A stretch of 64,000 nucleotides of DNA from Rodentibacter caecimuris. Its GTDB lineage: Bacteria > Pseudomonadota > Gammaproteobacteria > Enterobacterales > Pasteurellaceae. Shown one piece after another: positions 35,881 to 45,831 of the stretch. How positions within the stretch are numbered: the first letter of the stretch is position 1; the number at the start of each line of letters is the position of its first letter. The stretch is taken from assembly GCF_001019715.1 (NCBI RefSeq), contig NZ_BBXJ01000001.1, positions 248,001-312,000 of the forward strand, given 5' to 3'. Both the position numbers and the translations under genes were made by a program. The notes beneath the pieces were generated by a model that worked only from the letters and a program-made list of their open reading frames with translations, was not told the DNA's origin and did not search any database.

Positions 35881-38694
35881 TTATAATGCTTCAATCGCTC
35901 GGTATTGAGTCTGCAATTTCTCAAGTCCCGCTTGATATTCTGCCATTTTTTCACGCTCTTTGTTGATTACCGCTTCCGGTGCTTTGGCAACAAAGGCTTC
36001 GTTACCGAGTTTACCCTCAATGCGTTTAACCTCGTTGGTGAGCTTGTCGATCTCTTTGGTTAAACGGGCAAGCTCTGCCTCTTTGTTGATAAAGCCCGCC
36101 ATTGGCACAAGCACTTCCATATTGCCGACCAATTTGGCAACGGAAAGCGGCGCTTCCGAACCAGCCGGAATTGCTTGTACGCGCTCCAGCTTCGCCATTG
36201 CTTTTAGCAAGCGGTCGTTTTCCGCCAAAATTTGGCAATCGCTTTCTTGGGTATTGCGAATGAGCAATTCTAACGGTTTACTTGGCGCAATATTGCTTTC
36301 CGCGCGGATATTCCGTACCGCGACAATCACCTCTTTCAACCAGCCGATTTGCGCAAGTGCGGTCGGATTTTCAAGGGCTTCGTCATATTGCGGGAACGGT
36401 TGCAACATAATAGTGTCGCCTTCCACGCCGGCAAAGCCTTTCACTTTCTGCCAAATTTCTTCGGTGATAAACGGAATAATCGGATGAGCCAAACGCAACA
36501 ATTTTTCCAATACATTGATTAACGTGTCGCACGCCCCACGCTTTTCTGCCACCGAACCTTGCGCAAATACCGGTTTGGTCAGCTCCAAATACCAGTCGCA
36601 GAATTGATTCCAAGTAAATTCATACAGGGCATTGGCTGCCATATCGAAACGGTATTGGCTAAGTGCCTCACGGAAGGTTTTCACCGTGTTATTAAATTCC
36701 GCCTGAATCCAACGATCCGCCAATCTGAAGGTTTTCTCGCCCTCGCCCAATTCGAGCGCATTCATATTCATCAGCACATAGCGGCTGGCGTTCCACAATT
36801 TGTTGCAGAAATTGCGGTAGCCCTCAAGGCGTTTCATATCCCAGTTGATGTCCCGACCGTTGCTCGCTAACGCAGCCAAGGTAAAGCGTAACGCGTCCGT
36901 GCCGTGCGGAGCAATTCCCTCTGGGAACTGCTTAGTGGTGGACTTAGCAATTTTTTCCGCCAGTTGCGGCTGCATCATATTACCGGTGCGTTTTTCCAAT
37001 AACGCCTCAAGGCTGATACCGTCAATCATATCAATCGGGTCAAGCACGTTCCCCTTAGACTTCGACATTTTCTGCCCTTGTTCATCACGGATTAACCCCG
37101 TTACATAGACGGTTTTGAACGGCACTTGCGGTTTGCCGTTTTCGTCCTTGATGAAGTGCATCGTGAACATAATCATTCGGGCAACCCAGAAGAAAATGAT
37201 GTCAAAGCCGGTGATTAACACATCGGTCGGGTGGAACATTTTCAGCTCTTTGGTTTGTTCCGGCCAGCCGAGCGTGGAGAACGTCCATAGCCCCGATGAG
37301 AACCACGTGTCCAGTACGTCTTCATCTTGGGTTAAAGGTAAATCCGCCGGCAGATTATATTTTTGGCGGGCTTCTTCTTCACTACGGGCAACGTAGATAT
37401 TACCCGCTTCGTCATACCACGCCGGAATACGATGCCCCCACCATAACTGGCGAGAAATACACCAATCTTGAATATCCCGCATCCACGAGAAGTAGAGATT
37501 TTCGTACTGTTTCGGCACGAATTGGATTTCACCGTCTTCCACGGCTTTGGTCGCCACTTCCGCCAGCGGTTTAACGCTCACATACCATTGATCCGTCAAA
37601 TACGGCTCAATCACCACGCCAGAACGGTCGCCATACGGGCGTTTTAATTCGTGCGGTTCGATTTTTTCTAAATAGCCTTCCGCTTCCAAATCCGCTACGA
37701 TTTTCTTACGCGCCTCAAAGCGATCCAAACCGCGATAACGCTCAGGGGCATTTTCATTCAGGCTCGCATCCGGATTCATTAAATTGATGATTTCAATATC
37801 GTGGCGTTTGCCCACTTCGTAGTCGTTGAAATCGTGCGCCGGCGTGATTTTCACACAGCCCGTCCCAAATTCAGGGTCTGGGTAAGGGTCGGCAACCACC
37901 GGAATGATACGGTCGGTCATCGGAACGTGTACCATTTTACCGATCACATCTTTGTAACGCTCATCATCAGGGTGAACCGCCAAACAGCCGTCCGCTAAAA
38001 TCGTTTCAGGACGGGTGGTCGCAATGTGCATATAACCGCCGCCAAAGGTTTCGGATTTATCCACAAACGGATAGCGAACGTGATACATAAAGCCTTTTTC
38101 ATCACGATTTTCCACTTCCAAATCGGAAATGGCGGTGCGAAGTTTCGGATCCCAGTTTACCAAGCGTTTGCCACGGTAAATCAGCCCCTCTTCGTGCAGG
38201 CGGACAAAGACCTCTTTTACCGCATTGGATAAACCTTCGTCCATTGTAAAACGTTCACGATCCCAATCAATCGAGTTACCTAACCGGCGCATTTGCTGGC
38301 TGATTGTCCCGCCTGAATAGGCTTTCCAGTCCCAGATTTTGTCGATAAACGCCTCACGCCCGTAATCGTGGCGGGTTTTGCCCTCTTCGGCAGCGATTTT
38401 ACGCTCCACCACCATTTGCGTGGCGATACCTGCGTGGTCAGTACCCGACTGCCACAGGGTATTATGTCCTTCCATACGGTTAAAACGGATTAAGGTGTCC
38501 ATTAAAGTTTGCTGGAAAGCGTGCCCCATATGCAAGCTGCCCGTTACATTCGGCGGCGGAATCGCAATACAGTAACTCGGCACGTTCGGATTTTCAGTCG
38601 GTTTAAAATAACCTTGTTCTTCCCAGTGTTTATACAGGGCTTGTTCTACCGCAGACGCCTCAAAGCGATCTGCCATTTGGAATGGTTTTGTCAT
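35881..38694 (-). CDS. valS: valine--tRNA ligase
   Basis: Class I aminoacyl-tRNA synthetase that charges tRNA-Val and edits mischarged Thr. The 937 residues (E. coli 951) contain HIGH as [16 protein letters not shown] near residue 42, the editing domain with [11 protein letters not shown], the KMSKS loop as [14 protein letters not shown] near 550, and a C-terminal coiled coil ([25 protein letters not shown]). One uptake signal is present in 2.8 kb. Upstream lies a decamer repeat that may affect its promoter. Confidence 0.97.
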   Translation of the reverse strand: MTKPFQMADRFEASAVEQALYKHWEEQGYFKPTENPNVPSYCIAIPPPNVTGSLHMGHAFQQTLMDTLIRFNRMEGHNTLWQSGTDHAGIATQMVVERKIAAEEGKTRHDYGREAFIDKIWDWKAYSGGTISQQMRRLGNSIDWDRERFTMDEGLSNAVKEVFVRLHEEGLIYRGKRLVNWDPKLRTAISDLEVENRDEKGFMYHVRYPFVDKSETFGGGYMHIATTRPETILADGCLAVHPDDERYKDVIGKMVHVPMTDRIIPVVADPYPDPEFGTGCVKITPAHDFNDYEVGKRHDIEIINLMNPDASLNENAPERYRGLDRFEARKKIVADLEAEGYLEKIEPHELKRPYGDRSGVVIEPYLTDQWYVSVKPLAEVATKAVEDGEIQFVPKQYENLYFSWMRDIQDWCISRQLWWGHRIPAWYDEAGNIYVARSEEEARQKYNLPADLPLTQDEDVLDTWFSSGLWTFSTLGWPEQTKELKMFHPTDVLITGFDIIFFWVARMIMFTMHFIKDENGKPQVPFKTVYVTGLIRDEQGQKMSKSKGNVLDPIDMIDGISLEALLEKRTGNMMQPQLAEKIAKSTTKQFPEGIAPHGTDALRFTLAALASNGRDINWDMKRLEGYRNFCNKLWNASRYVLMNMNALELGEGEKTFRLADRWIQAEFNNTVKTFREALSQYRFDMAANALYEFTWNQFCDWYLELTKPVFAQGSVAEKRGACDTLINVLEKLLRLAHPIIPFITEEIWQKVKGFAGVEGDTIMLQPFPQYDEALENPTALAQIGWLKEVIVAVRNIRAESNIAPSKPLELLIRNTQESDCQILAENDRLLKAMAKLERVQAIPAGSEAPLSVAKLVGNMEVLVPMAGFINKEAELARLTKEIDKLTNEVKRIEGKLGNEAFVAKAPEAVINKEREKMAEYQAGLEKLQTQYRAIEAL

Positions 38695-38751
38695 TTATTT
38701 TTTCTCTTTGTAGTGCGTACATAAAAGCATTGTTCTACAGAATAACCCATG

Positions 38752-38826
38752 CATTTATATACATTTATATACATTTATATACATTTATATACATTTATAT
38801 ACATTTATATACATTTATATACATTT
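38752..38826. repeat. decamer tandem repeat CATTTATATA, 7.5 copies
   Basis: Seven perfect copies of CATTTATATA plus a half copy (CATTT), with no interruptions, 57 bases upstream of the valS ATG and downstream of yqfB. Read on the valS strand each unit contains TATATA/TATAAA, which resembles a -10 hexamer. It is a simple-sequence tract of the type that changes copy number by slippage. Confidence 0.97.
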
Positions 38827-38870
38827 CATAAATTATAATTTACATAGTTGAAATGCTATTTAATGATGAA

Positions 38871-39203
38871 TCAGTCATACGACATCTCCTCATATATAAT
38901 CTTAAATTCAATCAAACAAAATAATTCTTCGTTCAGATAAATTTCCCTTATCACCTTTTTCAACTCACTTAACAACATATTTTCCTGCTTCGCATGCTGT
39001 TCGGTAAGTTCATCTAACCGAATCGGTGATACGCTTAACACTTCAATCGTGCAAAAGTATTGATTATCTTCAAATCGTCCGACATGCAAAATATCACCGA
39101 TTTTAAAATGGCTTTCAGATTTATCCCGAATGGTAATCGTTTTACGACCGGCGAGAATATCGGCTTCAAAGCGTTGGTAAAAGGTGATGTCGTTTGGTTG
39201 CAT
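38871..39203 (-). CDS. yqfB: N4-acetylcytidine amidohydrolase YqfB (ASCH domain)
   Basis: Small ASCH-fold enzyme that hydrolyses the nucleoside N4-acetylcytidine to cytidine and acetate. The 110 residues match E. coli YqfB strongly: [55 protein letters not shown] and [20 protein letters not shown]. The catalytic Lys/Thr/Glu arrangement expected from E. coli is preserved (KTITIRD; later CLIEF). AAGGAAC precedes the ATG, and an uptake signal lies just upstream. The reaction is known for the family; the role here is inferred. Confidence 0.9.
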   Translation of the reverse strand: MQPNDITFYQRFEADILAGRKTITIRDKSESHFKIGDILHVGRFEDNQYFCTIEVLSVSPIRLDELTEQHAKQENMLLSELKKVIREIYLNEELFCLIEFKIIYEEMSYD

Positions 39204-39242
39204 TTGTTCCTTAAAGTGCGGTTAAATTTCAGGAAGTTTTGA

Positions 39243-39818
39243 TTACTGATTCAAACGAATCTCGTCTTTCACTCGCTCAATTTCTAAAAATAAACGGCGT
39301 TCTTCTTGGCGACAGAAACTGTTATCACCTAATTTTTCCGCTTCCGGGGTACAACGTACTTGCTTGTATTGAGATTCTAGCACTTTAAGCATTGCTTTTT
39401 GTTCGTTCAGATAGCGACTTTGCGCAGTACTTTTCGCCTTTTTTACCGGCTTGGTGATCACTTGAGTTGCCACCGACACGTTGTCTTTTTCTACAACCTG
39501 TGCAGGTTCTGTTTCTTTGATTTCAACTTTAATGTTATCCGTTTTATCGTTTGTTTGAGCTTGAGCTTGAGCTTGAGCTTGAGCTTGAGCTTGAGCTTGA
39601 GCTTGAGCTTCAAGTTTAGTTTCTACCGAAACCGTTGCAGCTACCGATTCGTCTTTTTTCACCTCCGATTCCGCCTTATCATTCATTGCTTTGGGTGTAG
39701 GTGCTGGAAGTGCGGTTGATTTTTCAGTTGTTTTTGTTTCTTGGTTATCGCATGCGGTTAGCGTTAAAATACTTGCTCCGACAAAAAGAGATAAAACAAA
39801 TTTAGTTGATAATCTCAT
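39243..39818 (-). CDS. lipoprotein with an (Ala-Gln)9 repeat tract
   Basis: Not assigned to a functional family. The 191 residues start with a lipoprotein signal (MRLSTKFVLSLFVGASILTLTAC; lipobox LTAC). A charged Lys/Glu/Thr-rich region follows, then nine Ala-Gln pairs (about residues 72-89) encoded by a perfect hexamer repeat, and a more ordered C-terminal part of about 60 residues with two Cys (YLNEQKAMLKVLESQYKQVR, CTPEAEKLGDNSFCRQEE), which may be disulfide-bonded. The low-complexity middle looks like a flexible stalk holding the C-terminal helical part away from the membrane. CGGAG lies before the ATG. It is 29 bases downstream of holC. Confidence 0.75.
   Translation of the reverse strand: MRLSTKFVLSLFVGASILTLTACDNQETKTTEKSTALPAPTPKAMNDKAESEVKKDESVAATVSVETKLEAQAQAQAQAQAQAQAQAQTNDKTDNIKVEIKETEPAQVVEKDNVSVATQVITKPVKKAKSTAQSRYLNEQKAMLKVLESQYKQVRCTPEAEKLGDNSFCRQEERRLFLEIERVKDEIRLNQ
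39555..39608. repeat. in-frame hexamer tandem repeat TTGAGC x9
   Basis: Nine perfect copies of TTGAGC (GCTCAA on the coding strand) inside the lipoprotein gene, coding for Ala-Gln dipeptides. The unit is a multiple of three, so copy-number change would lengthen or shorten the protein without a frameshift. Confidence 0.97.
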
Positions 39819-39847
39819 ATAAACTCCGTTAGGTTATTCGAAAAGTG

Positions 39848-40279
39848 TTACGCATTTTCAGTGGAAAGCTGCCAACCTTGCATACGTAGTTGTTTATAAC
39901 GTTCCCGTGCTTGGGCTTTTGACATTTCCTCCACCGGAACAAAATCAATTAATTGAGTAAAACTATGACTAAACTCCGGCACATCATGCTGCAAATTAAT
40001 GAGTAAATCACGTCGTTGTGCATTGCGTTTTCCGCGCCATGAAATCTCAATAGGTGTGGGATATTGAGTCGCTTCACCCGATAAGTTATGCGGCACAAAT
40101 TCATTGGGATCCCGCTGCCAAAGCGCCTCATCAATATCAAGTGCTTGTTGTTCCGTTTCACAAGCGATCAAAATCCGTTTCCCTAAACGCCAAGCGGAGG
40201 CGGCAAGATCGCAGGCGAGTTGTTCTACACTTTTCTTACTTTCTGCATTTAAAATATAAAATTGTGCATTTTTCGCCAT
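39848..40279 (-). CDS. holC: DNA polymerase III chi subunit HolC
   Basis: Clamp-loader accessory subunit that links the tau/gamma complex to SSB. From ATG 40279 it has 143 residues (E. coli 147): AQFYILNAESKKSVEQLACD, AASAWRLGKRILIACETEQQ, LDIDEALWQRDPNEFVPHNL and LINLQHDVPEFSHSFTQLID fit the family. The frame reaches 24 codons further upstream, but that part is not conserved and MAKNAQFYIL is the natural start. HolC is usually found near valS, as here. Confidence 0.92.
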   Translation of the reverse strand: MAKNAQFYILNAESKKSVEQLACDLAASAWRLGKRILIACETEQQALDIDEALWQRDPNEFVPHNLSGEATQYPTPIEISWRGKRNAQRRDLLINLQHDVPEFSHSFTQLIDFVPVEEMSKAQARERYKQLRMQGWQLSTENA

Positions 40280-40687
40280 TTTTGTCTCAATTTTGCCAAG
40301 TTTAAAACTGCAAGATTTTACTAAAAAATGATGAAAAAATAAATCCTTCAAGAAAAGATTATTGCCCTACCATGATTTTTAAATTAATGCCCTTTTCCTT
40401 TCTTTCCCGCCTTTATGAAATTGAATTTTTAGGATATTTTCGTCTGTCTGAACAAAACAAGTTCAGAAAATTTCGGTAACATAAATTTAAGGGAATAAAG
40501 GATAAAAGAAAGTCACTCATCATCTGTGAAACCCTATATGAAAAAACACGCTCAAAACACACCGCACTTTTATGATCTACATCACAAAACTGATTTTTAG
40601 CATTTCCGTCTCGTTCCATTCATAACTCCTAGGTGTTAGAATCAACCCGTTTTTATTTTCAATCTATATTCTATAAGGAGTATCACA
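40280..40687. other. 408-base intergenic region upstream of fumC and holC
   Basis: No gene seen. It contains an unassigned TCTGAAC / GTTCAGA hairpin near 40447-40467 without a T-run, one uptake signal near 40559 and a CRP-like site before fumC. Confidence 0.7.
40571..40586 (+). promoter_or_regulatory. CRP-like site upstream of fumC
   Basis: TATGATCTACATCACA matches TGTGA-N6-TCACA at 9 of 10 positions. It lies about 100 bases before the fumC ATG, with a TAGAAT -10-like hexamer at 40637-40642, which would fit class I activation. Confidence 0.45.
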
Positions 40688-42082
40688 ATGGCATTTCGTA
40701 TTGAAAAAGACACTATGGGCGAAGTTCAGGTTCCTGCCGATAAATATTGGGCGGCGCAAACCGAACGTTCACGCAATAACTTTAAAATCGGGCCTGAAGC
40801 CTCAATGCCAACTGAAATTATTGAAGCCTTTGGTTATTTGAAAAAAGCGGCAGCCTTCGCAAACCATGATTTAGGTGTATTACCTGCTGAAAAACGTGAT
40901 TTAATCGCTCAAGCCTGCGATGAAATTCTTGCCAAGAAATTAGATGATCAATTTCCACTCGTTATTTGGCAGACCGGTTCCGGTACGCAATCCAATATGA
41001 ACGTCAATGAAGTCGTAGCAAATCGTGCACACGTTTTATATGGCGGTAAATTAGGAGAAAAATCGATTATTCACCCAAATGATGACGTAAATAAATCACA
41101 GTCTTCAAATGATACTTTCCCAACCGCTATGCATATTGCGGCATACAAAAAAGTGGTGGAACACACTATTCCTTGCGTAGAACGTTTACAAAAAACTTTC
41201 GCTGCCAAATCCGAAGCATTCAAAGATGTGGTGAAAATTGGTCGTACTCATTTAATGGATGCGACACCATTAACATTAGGTCAAGAATTCTCTGCTTATG
41301 CAGCACAATTGGATTTTGGTTTACGCGCATTAAAAAACACCCTTCCTCATCTAAGCCAATTAGCTCTCGGTGGTACGGCAGTCGGTACAGGATTAAACAC
41401 GCCGAAAGGCTATGATGTGAAAGTGGCGGATTACATTGCTAAATTCACCGGACTTCCATTTGTTACCGCTGATAATAAATTTGAAGCATTAGCGGCGCAC
41501 GATGCCATCGTAGAAACCCACGGCGCATTACGCCAGCTCGCGATGAGTTTATTTAAAATTGCTAACGACATTCGTTTGTTAGCCTCCGGCCCTCGTTCCG
41601 GTATCGGTGAGATTTTAATTCCTGAAAATGAACCGGGTTCTTCCATTATGCCGGGCAAAGTAAACCCAACCCAGTGTGAAGCGATGACCATGGTTTGTGC
41701 ACAAGTATTTGGTAACGACACCGCCATTGCTTTTGTAGGTTCACAAGGCCATTTCCAATTAAATGTGTTTAATCCGGTGATGATCGCCAACTTCTTGCAA
41801 TCCGCACAATTATTAGGTGATGCTTGTGTTTCTTTCGATGAACACTGTGCTGTGGGTATTGAACCAAATTATCCGCGAATCAAACAACAACTTGAAAATT
41901 CATTAATGTTAGTCACCGCACTGAATACCCATATCGGTTATGAAAATGCGGCGAAAATTGCCAAAACAGCACATAAAAACGGTACAACCCTACGTGAAGA
42001 AGCGATTAATCTCGGTTTGGTTTCAGCCGAAGATTTCGACAAATGGGTACGCCCAGAAGATATGGTGGGCAGCTTAAAATAA
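40688..42082 (+). CDS. fumC: fumarate hydratase class II
   Basis: Iron-free fumarase that interconverts fumarate and malate. The 464 residues have the superfamily signature [15 protein letters not shown] near 318 and the N-terminal [19 protein letters not shown], with [19 protein letters not shown] and [17 protein letters not shown]. It has a normal AAGGAG ribosome site. In this family it probably serves the reductive fumarate branch as well as the cycle that icd, acnB and gltA would feed. Confidence 0.96.
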   Translation: MAFRIEKDTMGEVQVPADKYWAAQTERSRNNFKIGPEASMPTEIIEAFGYLKKAAAFANHDLGVLPAEKRDLIAQACDEILAKKLDDQFPLVIWQTGSGTQSNMNVNEVVANRAHVLYGGKLGEKSIIHPNDDVNKSQSSNDTFPTAMHIAAYKKVVEHTIPCVERLQKTFAAKSEAFKDVVKIGRTHLMDATPLTLGQEFSAYAAQLDFGLRALKNTLPHLSQLALGGTAVGTGLNTPKGYDVKVADYIAKFTGLPFVTADNKFEALAAHDAIVETHGALRQLAMSLFKIANDIRLLASGPRSGIGEILIPENEPGSSIMPGKVNPTQCEAMTMVCAQVFGNDTAIAFVGSQGHFQLNVFNPVMIANFLQSAQLLGDACVSFDEHCAVGIEPNYPRIKQQLENSLMLVTALNTHIGYENAAKIAKTAHKNGTTLREEAINLGLVSAEDFDKWVRPEDMVGSLK

Positions 42083-42104
42083 ACTTCCCCATAAAATGGC
42101 GGTC

Positions 42105-42132
42105 AAAGGCGGGTGATTCACTCGCCTTTTAT
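42105..42132 (+). terminator. terminator after fumC
   Basis: AAAGGCG...CGCCTTT stem, with inner pairing through GGTGATTCACT, followed by TTATTT. It starts 22 bases past the fumC stop. Confidence 0.75.
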
Positions 42133-42192
42133 TTGTGGTTTTTTAGGCGTTTTTGCTATAATCCGTGCGTTATCGAACCGTAAAAGAACAAT

Positions 42193-42795
42193 ATGAAAAT
42201 TAAATATTTTTTCGTGGCAATTTTAGCCTTTTTTTCAACCGCTCTTTCCGCCCATTGGCAGTTGGTGGGCAATGCCGAATATACTTGGGGGCCTTTCCAT
42301 GTGTATAGTGTCGGGCTTTTTTCTGAAACCGGTTCATACCAAGAAAATCAATCCCCACTAATGTTTTCCATCAAATATGAAAAGCCGATTGAAGGCAAAA
42401 ACTTCGCTATCACCTTAATAAAAGAAATGGAAGCTCAGCAATTCGATACGGATGACACCACTGCTTGGCTAAAAAAAATGCAGGAAATTTTTCCTGATTT
42501 TTCACCAAATGACATTTTAAATTTCGTGGCACTAGAAAATAAAGGTTATTTTATCGCTAACGATACTGTGTTGGATCATGAGTTTGATCGTAAATTTACC
42601 CGAGCTTTTATCAATATTTGGCTTTCACCGAAAAGTAGTTTCTTAAAATTACAACCACAATTATTAGGCAAAGAAAAGCGCGGTCAAAATAAACAAGAAT
42701 TTCAATATAAACCGGATAGCGAGCCTTTTGACGAAGAAAATTCTATGCCGGAATTACCGCCTAATTATGATCCTCAACATAATTTGAATGGATAA
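42193..42795 (+). CDS. exported chalcone isomerase-like domain protein
   Basis: The 200-residue protein has a signal peptide (MKIKYFFVAILAFFSTALSA-HW) and the chalcone isomerase-like fold segments WGPFHVYSVGLFSETGSY and YEKPIEGKNFAITLIKEM, then AFINIWLSP. In bacteria these periplasmic members have no known isomerase activity; a lipid-binding role has been suggested for the fold, but no function is claimed here. The C-terminal 40 residues are hydrophilic and Pro-rich (MPELPPNYDPQHNLNG). It is a single-gene unit ending in a shared perfect palindrome. Confidence 0.75.
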   Translation: MKIKYFFVAILAFFSTALSAHWQLVGNAEYTWGPFHVYSVGLFSETGSYQENQSPLMFSIKYEKPIEGKNFAITLIKEMEAQQFDTDDTTAWLKKMQEIFPDFSPNDILNFVALENKGYFIANDTVLDHEFDRKFTRAFINIWLSPKSSFLKLQPQLLGKEKRGQNKQEFQYKPDSEPFDEENSMPELPPNYDPQHNLNG

Positions 42796-42827
42796 ATAAA
42801 CGGCGAGTAATTACTCGCCGTTTATTT
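42794..42827. terminator. perfect palindromic bidirectional terminator shared with rimK
   Basis: A 34-base perfect palindrome (AAATAAACGGCGAGTAA and its complement), centred at 42810/42811. It covers the stop codon of the chalcone-like gene on one side and of rimK on the other, so the two genes nearly touch and share one hairpin. Confidence 0.92.
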
Positions 42828-43721
42828 TTGCCAAGTCATTTTCTCCAAATAGAGAATCATCTGTAGCGCAATATCCACACCGCTGGTTTTCTCGATCATC
42901 TCCAAGCCGGGGCTTGCATTCACTTCCAGCACCAATAAACCGGATTTTGAGCGAATAAAATCCACACCTGAAACCGCCAATCCTAATGCTTTGGTTGCCT
43001 TGATTGCAATTTGTTTTTCTTGTTCGCTCAGTGTGATTTTTTGCGCACTTCCGCCTCGGTGGATATTTGCTCGAAATTCACCGTCTTGCCCAAAGCGTTG
43101 CATACTCGCAACAACCTTATCGCCGATAACAAAACAGCGAATATCTGCGCCATCGGCTTCCTCAATAAAATCTTGCAATAATACCGGAACACTCACTTGT
43201 TTTAAGGTTTCTAAAATACTGACCGCACTTTGTGCATTTTCCATCAACATAACACCAATGCCCTGAGAGCCGTTTAAGGTTTTCAGGATCAAAGGAGAAA
43301 CCATTTTTTGAACGGAGGCTTTCGCCTCCACTTCAGTACCGGATAATTGACTATTCGGCACGGCAATGTTCTGCTCTCGCAGTATTTGCAAACTTTGCCA
43401 TTTATCACGTGCCGTTAAAAACGCCTTTTCTGTGTTTAAACAATAAATCCCTTTTGCCTGAAAATGCCTCAACACGGCACAGCCCATTTTTGTACTTGCC
43501 GTACCAAAACGTGGTATCACCGCATCATAATCAGGTAAAAGGTAGGTATTGCCTTCCTTTGGCTGATAATAAATATCAAAGTGCGGTGAATTTTCCGTGA
43601 GTTTTAGAATACAACGATTCGGATCCAAAATATCCATTTCGTGTCCGCATTGTATTGCGGCTTCTTTCAGACGCTGACTACTGTATAAACGGGGTTCACG
43701 GCAAAGCATTAAAAATTTCAT
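42822..43721 (-). CDS. rimK: RimK-type ATP-grasp glutamate ligase
   Basis: ATP-grasp enzyme that adds Glu to the C-terminus of ribosomal protein S6. From ATG 43721 it has 299 residues: [20 protein letters not shown] at the start, the ATP-grasp core ([40 protein letters not shown]) and the Mg-binding end ([25 protein letters not shown]). A TTG four codons upstream is in frame, but GGAA is well spaced for the ATG. Two uptake signals are inside. Confidence 0.9.
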   Translation of the reverse strand: MKFLMLCREPRLYSSQRLKEAAIQCGHEMDILDPNRCILKLTENSPHFDIYYQPKEGNTYLLPDYDAVIPRFGTASTKMGCAVLRHFQAKGIYCLNTEKAFLTARDKWQSLQILREQNIAVPNSQLSGTEVEAKASVQKMVSPLILKTLNGSQGIGVMLMENAQSAVSILETLKQVSVPVLLQDFIEEADGADIRCFVIGDKVVASMQRFGQDGEFRANIHRGGSAQKITLSEQEKQIAIKATKALGLAVSGVDFIRSKSGLLVLEVNASPGLEMIEKTSGVDIALQMILYLEKMTWQK

Positions 43722-43847
43722 CAGAGATTCCAAACAAAAAAATGACGATACATTATACCAATCATAAAAATCCTGAAAATCTATTTATGGCAAATTAAAA
43801 AAAGAGTAGAATCACGAAAACTTTAACATTAACAAAGGGAAGAATTT

Positions 43848-44111
43848 ATGTTTGTTGTTATTTTTGGTCGTCCGGGTTGTCCTTACTGTGTCCGTGCAAA
43901 AAATCTTGCGGAAAAATTAAAAGGCGAAGTCGCCGACTTCGATTACCGTTATGTTGATATTCATGCGGAAGGGATCACAAAAGAAGACTTATCCAAATCA
44001 GTCGGTAAACCGGTTGAAACCGTGCCACAAATCTTTATTGATGAAAAACCGATTGGTGGCTGTACCGATTTTGAAGCATTAATGAAAGAACAATTTGGTG
44101 TAGTAGCTTAA
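43848..44111 (+). CDS. grxA: glutaredoxin 1
   Basis: Dithiol glutaredoxin of 87 residues. The active site is FGRPGCPYCVRAKNLA with Cys11 and Cys14; ETVPQIFIDEKPIGGCTDFE carries the cis-Pro and the glutathione-binding GG. It reduces ribonucleotide reductase and protein disulfides in the cytosol. AAGGGAAG lies before the ATG. It is divergent from rimK, the same neighbourhood as in E. coli. Confidence 0.94.
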   Translation: MFVVIFGRPGCPYCVRAKNLAEKLKGEVADFDYRYVDIHAEGITKEDLSKSVGKPVETVPQIFIDEKPIGGCTDFEALMKEQFGVVA

Positions 44112-44215
44112 AATACAACACTAACCTGGTTGTTGTAAAAGTTCGGTTAATTTTCAAGGTATTTAAAACCAAAGAATTTATCTTTACTAAAAAAATTTGA
44201 CTTCACCTAATTTAG

Positions 44216-44254
44216 AGGCTAAGTTCTGTACTCGTCAGAGCTTAGCCTTTTTAT
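44216..44254 (+). terminator. long hairpin terminator between grxA and icd
   Basis: AGGCTAAG-T-TCTG / CAGA-G-CTTAGCCT with a short loop, then TTTTATTTTT. It lies 105 bases after grxA. Confidence 0.8.
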
Positions 44255-44388
44255 TTTTACTTGGAGGAATCATCAACATCATCATTGCTTCCCTCAATTC
44301 AAAAACTCGTTAGCATTAGATATATTCTCAATTCTAATCCATATCAAACCGGAAACCATTTAAATTATTTTATATTTTTGTAAATATA

Positions 44389-44418
44389 TTGTTATTCAAT
44401 GCGTATAAGGATTATACT
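44389..44418 (+). promoter_or_regulatory. candidate promoter of icd-acnB-gltA
   Basis: TTGTTA, 18 bases, then TATACT (5 of 6 to the -10 consensus), 65 bases before the icd ATG and downstream of the preceding terminator. Confidence 0.4.
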
Positions 44419-44482
44419 TGCTATACAGTTGAAGAAAATTTTTCCTCAACTCAACCCTAACTCAACTCTGTGAGGTGAAACT

Positions 44483-45733
44483 ATGCAACACAAAAAAGTA
44501 GCAACAGCGAATGGTCAAGCAATCACACTAAATCAAGATTGCACCCTCAATGTCCCAAACAATCCTATTATTCCATTTATTGAAGGCGATGGTATCGGTG
44601 TAGATGTCACACCTGCGATGCGTTTGGTCATTGATGCCGCAGTATCGAAAGCCTATGGTACGGAACGTAAAATTGATTGGTTAGAAATTTATGCCGGCGA
44701 AAAAGCCAATCAAGTTTACGGTGAAAATACTTGGTTGCCAGCAGAAACATTAAACGCGATTAAACAATATCATATTGCGATCAAAGGTCCATTGATGACC
44801 CCTGTGGGGGGCGGCATTCGTTCATTGAATGTCACAATGCGACAAGAATTGGATTTGTATAACTGTTTACGTCCAGTTCGTTATTATGATGGCACACCAA
44901 GCCCAGTGAAACATCCTGAATTTATTGATATGGTCATTTTCCGTGAAAATTCGGAAGATATTTATGCCGGAGTGGAATGGCAAGCCGGCTCAATAGAAGC
45001 GGATAAAGTCATTGCATTTTTACGTAATGAAATGGGCGTAAAAAAAATTCGTTTCACTGAACAGTGCGGTATTGGCATTAAACCGGTATCAAAAAAAGGT
45101 ACACAGCGTTTGGTACGTTCCGCATTGCAATATGTTATTGATAATGATCGTCGCTCACTCACTTTAGTGCATAAAGGCAATATTATGAAATTTACCGAGG
45201 GGGCATTTAAGGAATGGGGTTATCAAGTCGCACAAGAATTTGGTGCTGAAATGATTGATAACGGTCCTTGGCACAAATTGAAAAACCCAAAAACTGGACG
45301 GGAAATTATCATAAAAGACTGTATTGCTGATGCATTTTTACAGGAAGTGCTGTTACACCCTAAAGATTATGATGTGATCGCAACTTTGAATCTGAACGGT
45401 GACTATATCTCCGATGCTCTGGCTGCTCAAGTTGGCGGTATAGGTATTTCACCTGGTGCAAATATTGGGGTGGAGACAGCTATTTTTGAAGCAACTCACG
45501 GCACCGCACCTAAAATTGCAGGACAAAATAAAGCGAATCCGAGTTCAATTATTTTGAGCGGTGAAATGATGTTACGTCATTTAGGATGGACGGAAGCAGC
45601 AAATTTAGTCGTAAAAGCAGTAGCGAAAACTATTTCCAATAAAACCGTAACCTTAGATTTGGCCGAAACGCTGGAGAATGCTAAATTGCGTTCTACCATG
45701 GAATTCGCACAAGACATTGTGAGTAATATGTAA
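44483..45733 (+). CDS. icd: NADP-dependent isocitrate dehydrogenase
   Basis: Oxidises isocitrate to 2-oxoglutarate in the cytosol. The 416 residues equal E. coli Icd in length. The phosphorylatable Ser lies in [20 protein letters not shown] near residue 112, the substrate loop in [16 protein letters not shown], the catalytic Lys/Tyr region in [20 protein letters not shown], and the NADP-binding end in [20 protein letters not shown] and [20 protein letters not shown] precedes the ATG. It is first of a three-gene set that makes 2-oxoglutarate from oxaloacetate and acetyl-CoA. No uptake signal is inside. Confidence 0.96.
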   Translation: MQHKKVATANGQAITLNQDCTLNVPNNPIIPFIEGDGIGVDVTPAMRLVIDAAVSKAYGTERKIDWLEIYAGEKANQVYGENTWLPAETLNAIKQYHIAIKGPLMTPVGGGIRSLNVTMRQELDLYNCLRPVRYYDGTPSPVKHPEFIDMVIFRENSEDIYAGVEWQAGSIEADKVIAFLRNEMGVKKIRFTEQCGIGIKPVSKKGTQRLVRSALQYVIDNDRRSLTLVHKGNIMKFTEGAFKEWGYQVAQEFGAEMIDNGPWHKLKNPKTGREIIIKDCIADAFLQEVLLHPKDYDVIATLNLNGDYISDALAAQVGGIGISPGANIGVETAIFEATHGTAPKIAGQNKANPSSIILSGEMMLRHLGWTEAANLVVKAVAKTISNKTVTLDLAETLENAKLRSTMEFAQDIVSNM

Positions 45734-45831
45734 GTAATTTACTTTTTATAGCTGTATTCTTTTTCCATGATAAATTTACTGAATCTTTACTCACGACCTT
45801 CTATTATTTTTCATTCAGACGGAGATCGCAT

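Larger units (their letters stand above)
44112..44482. other. 371-base intergenic region between grxA and icd
   Basis: No gene seen. It contains a degenerate uptake signal (AAGTTCGGT, one mismatch, near 44139), a strong terminator hairpin near 44216-44254 and a candidate icd promoter. The leader before icd has repeated AACTC units and CCTCA, which could pair with TGAGG next to the icd ribosome site. Confidence 0.7.

Noticed and set aside
36559-37574. Several plus-strand frames of 87-103 residues within valS
   Set aside because: All are antisense to a strongly conserved tRNA synthetase and lack ribosome sites or domains.
38752-38826. Repeat array considered as CRISPR
   Set aside because: The units are 10 bases, directly adjacent and without spacers; no cas genes are present.
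39399-39719. Plus-strand frame with Ser-Leu repeats across the lipoprotein gene
   Set aside because: It is the complement of the GCTCAA hexamer repeat read in another frame; it has no ribosome site and the opposite strand has a clear lipoprotein signal.
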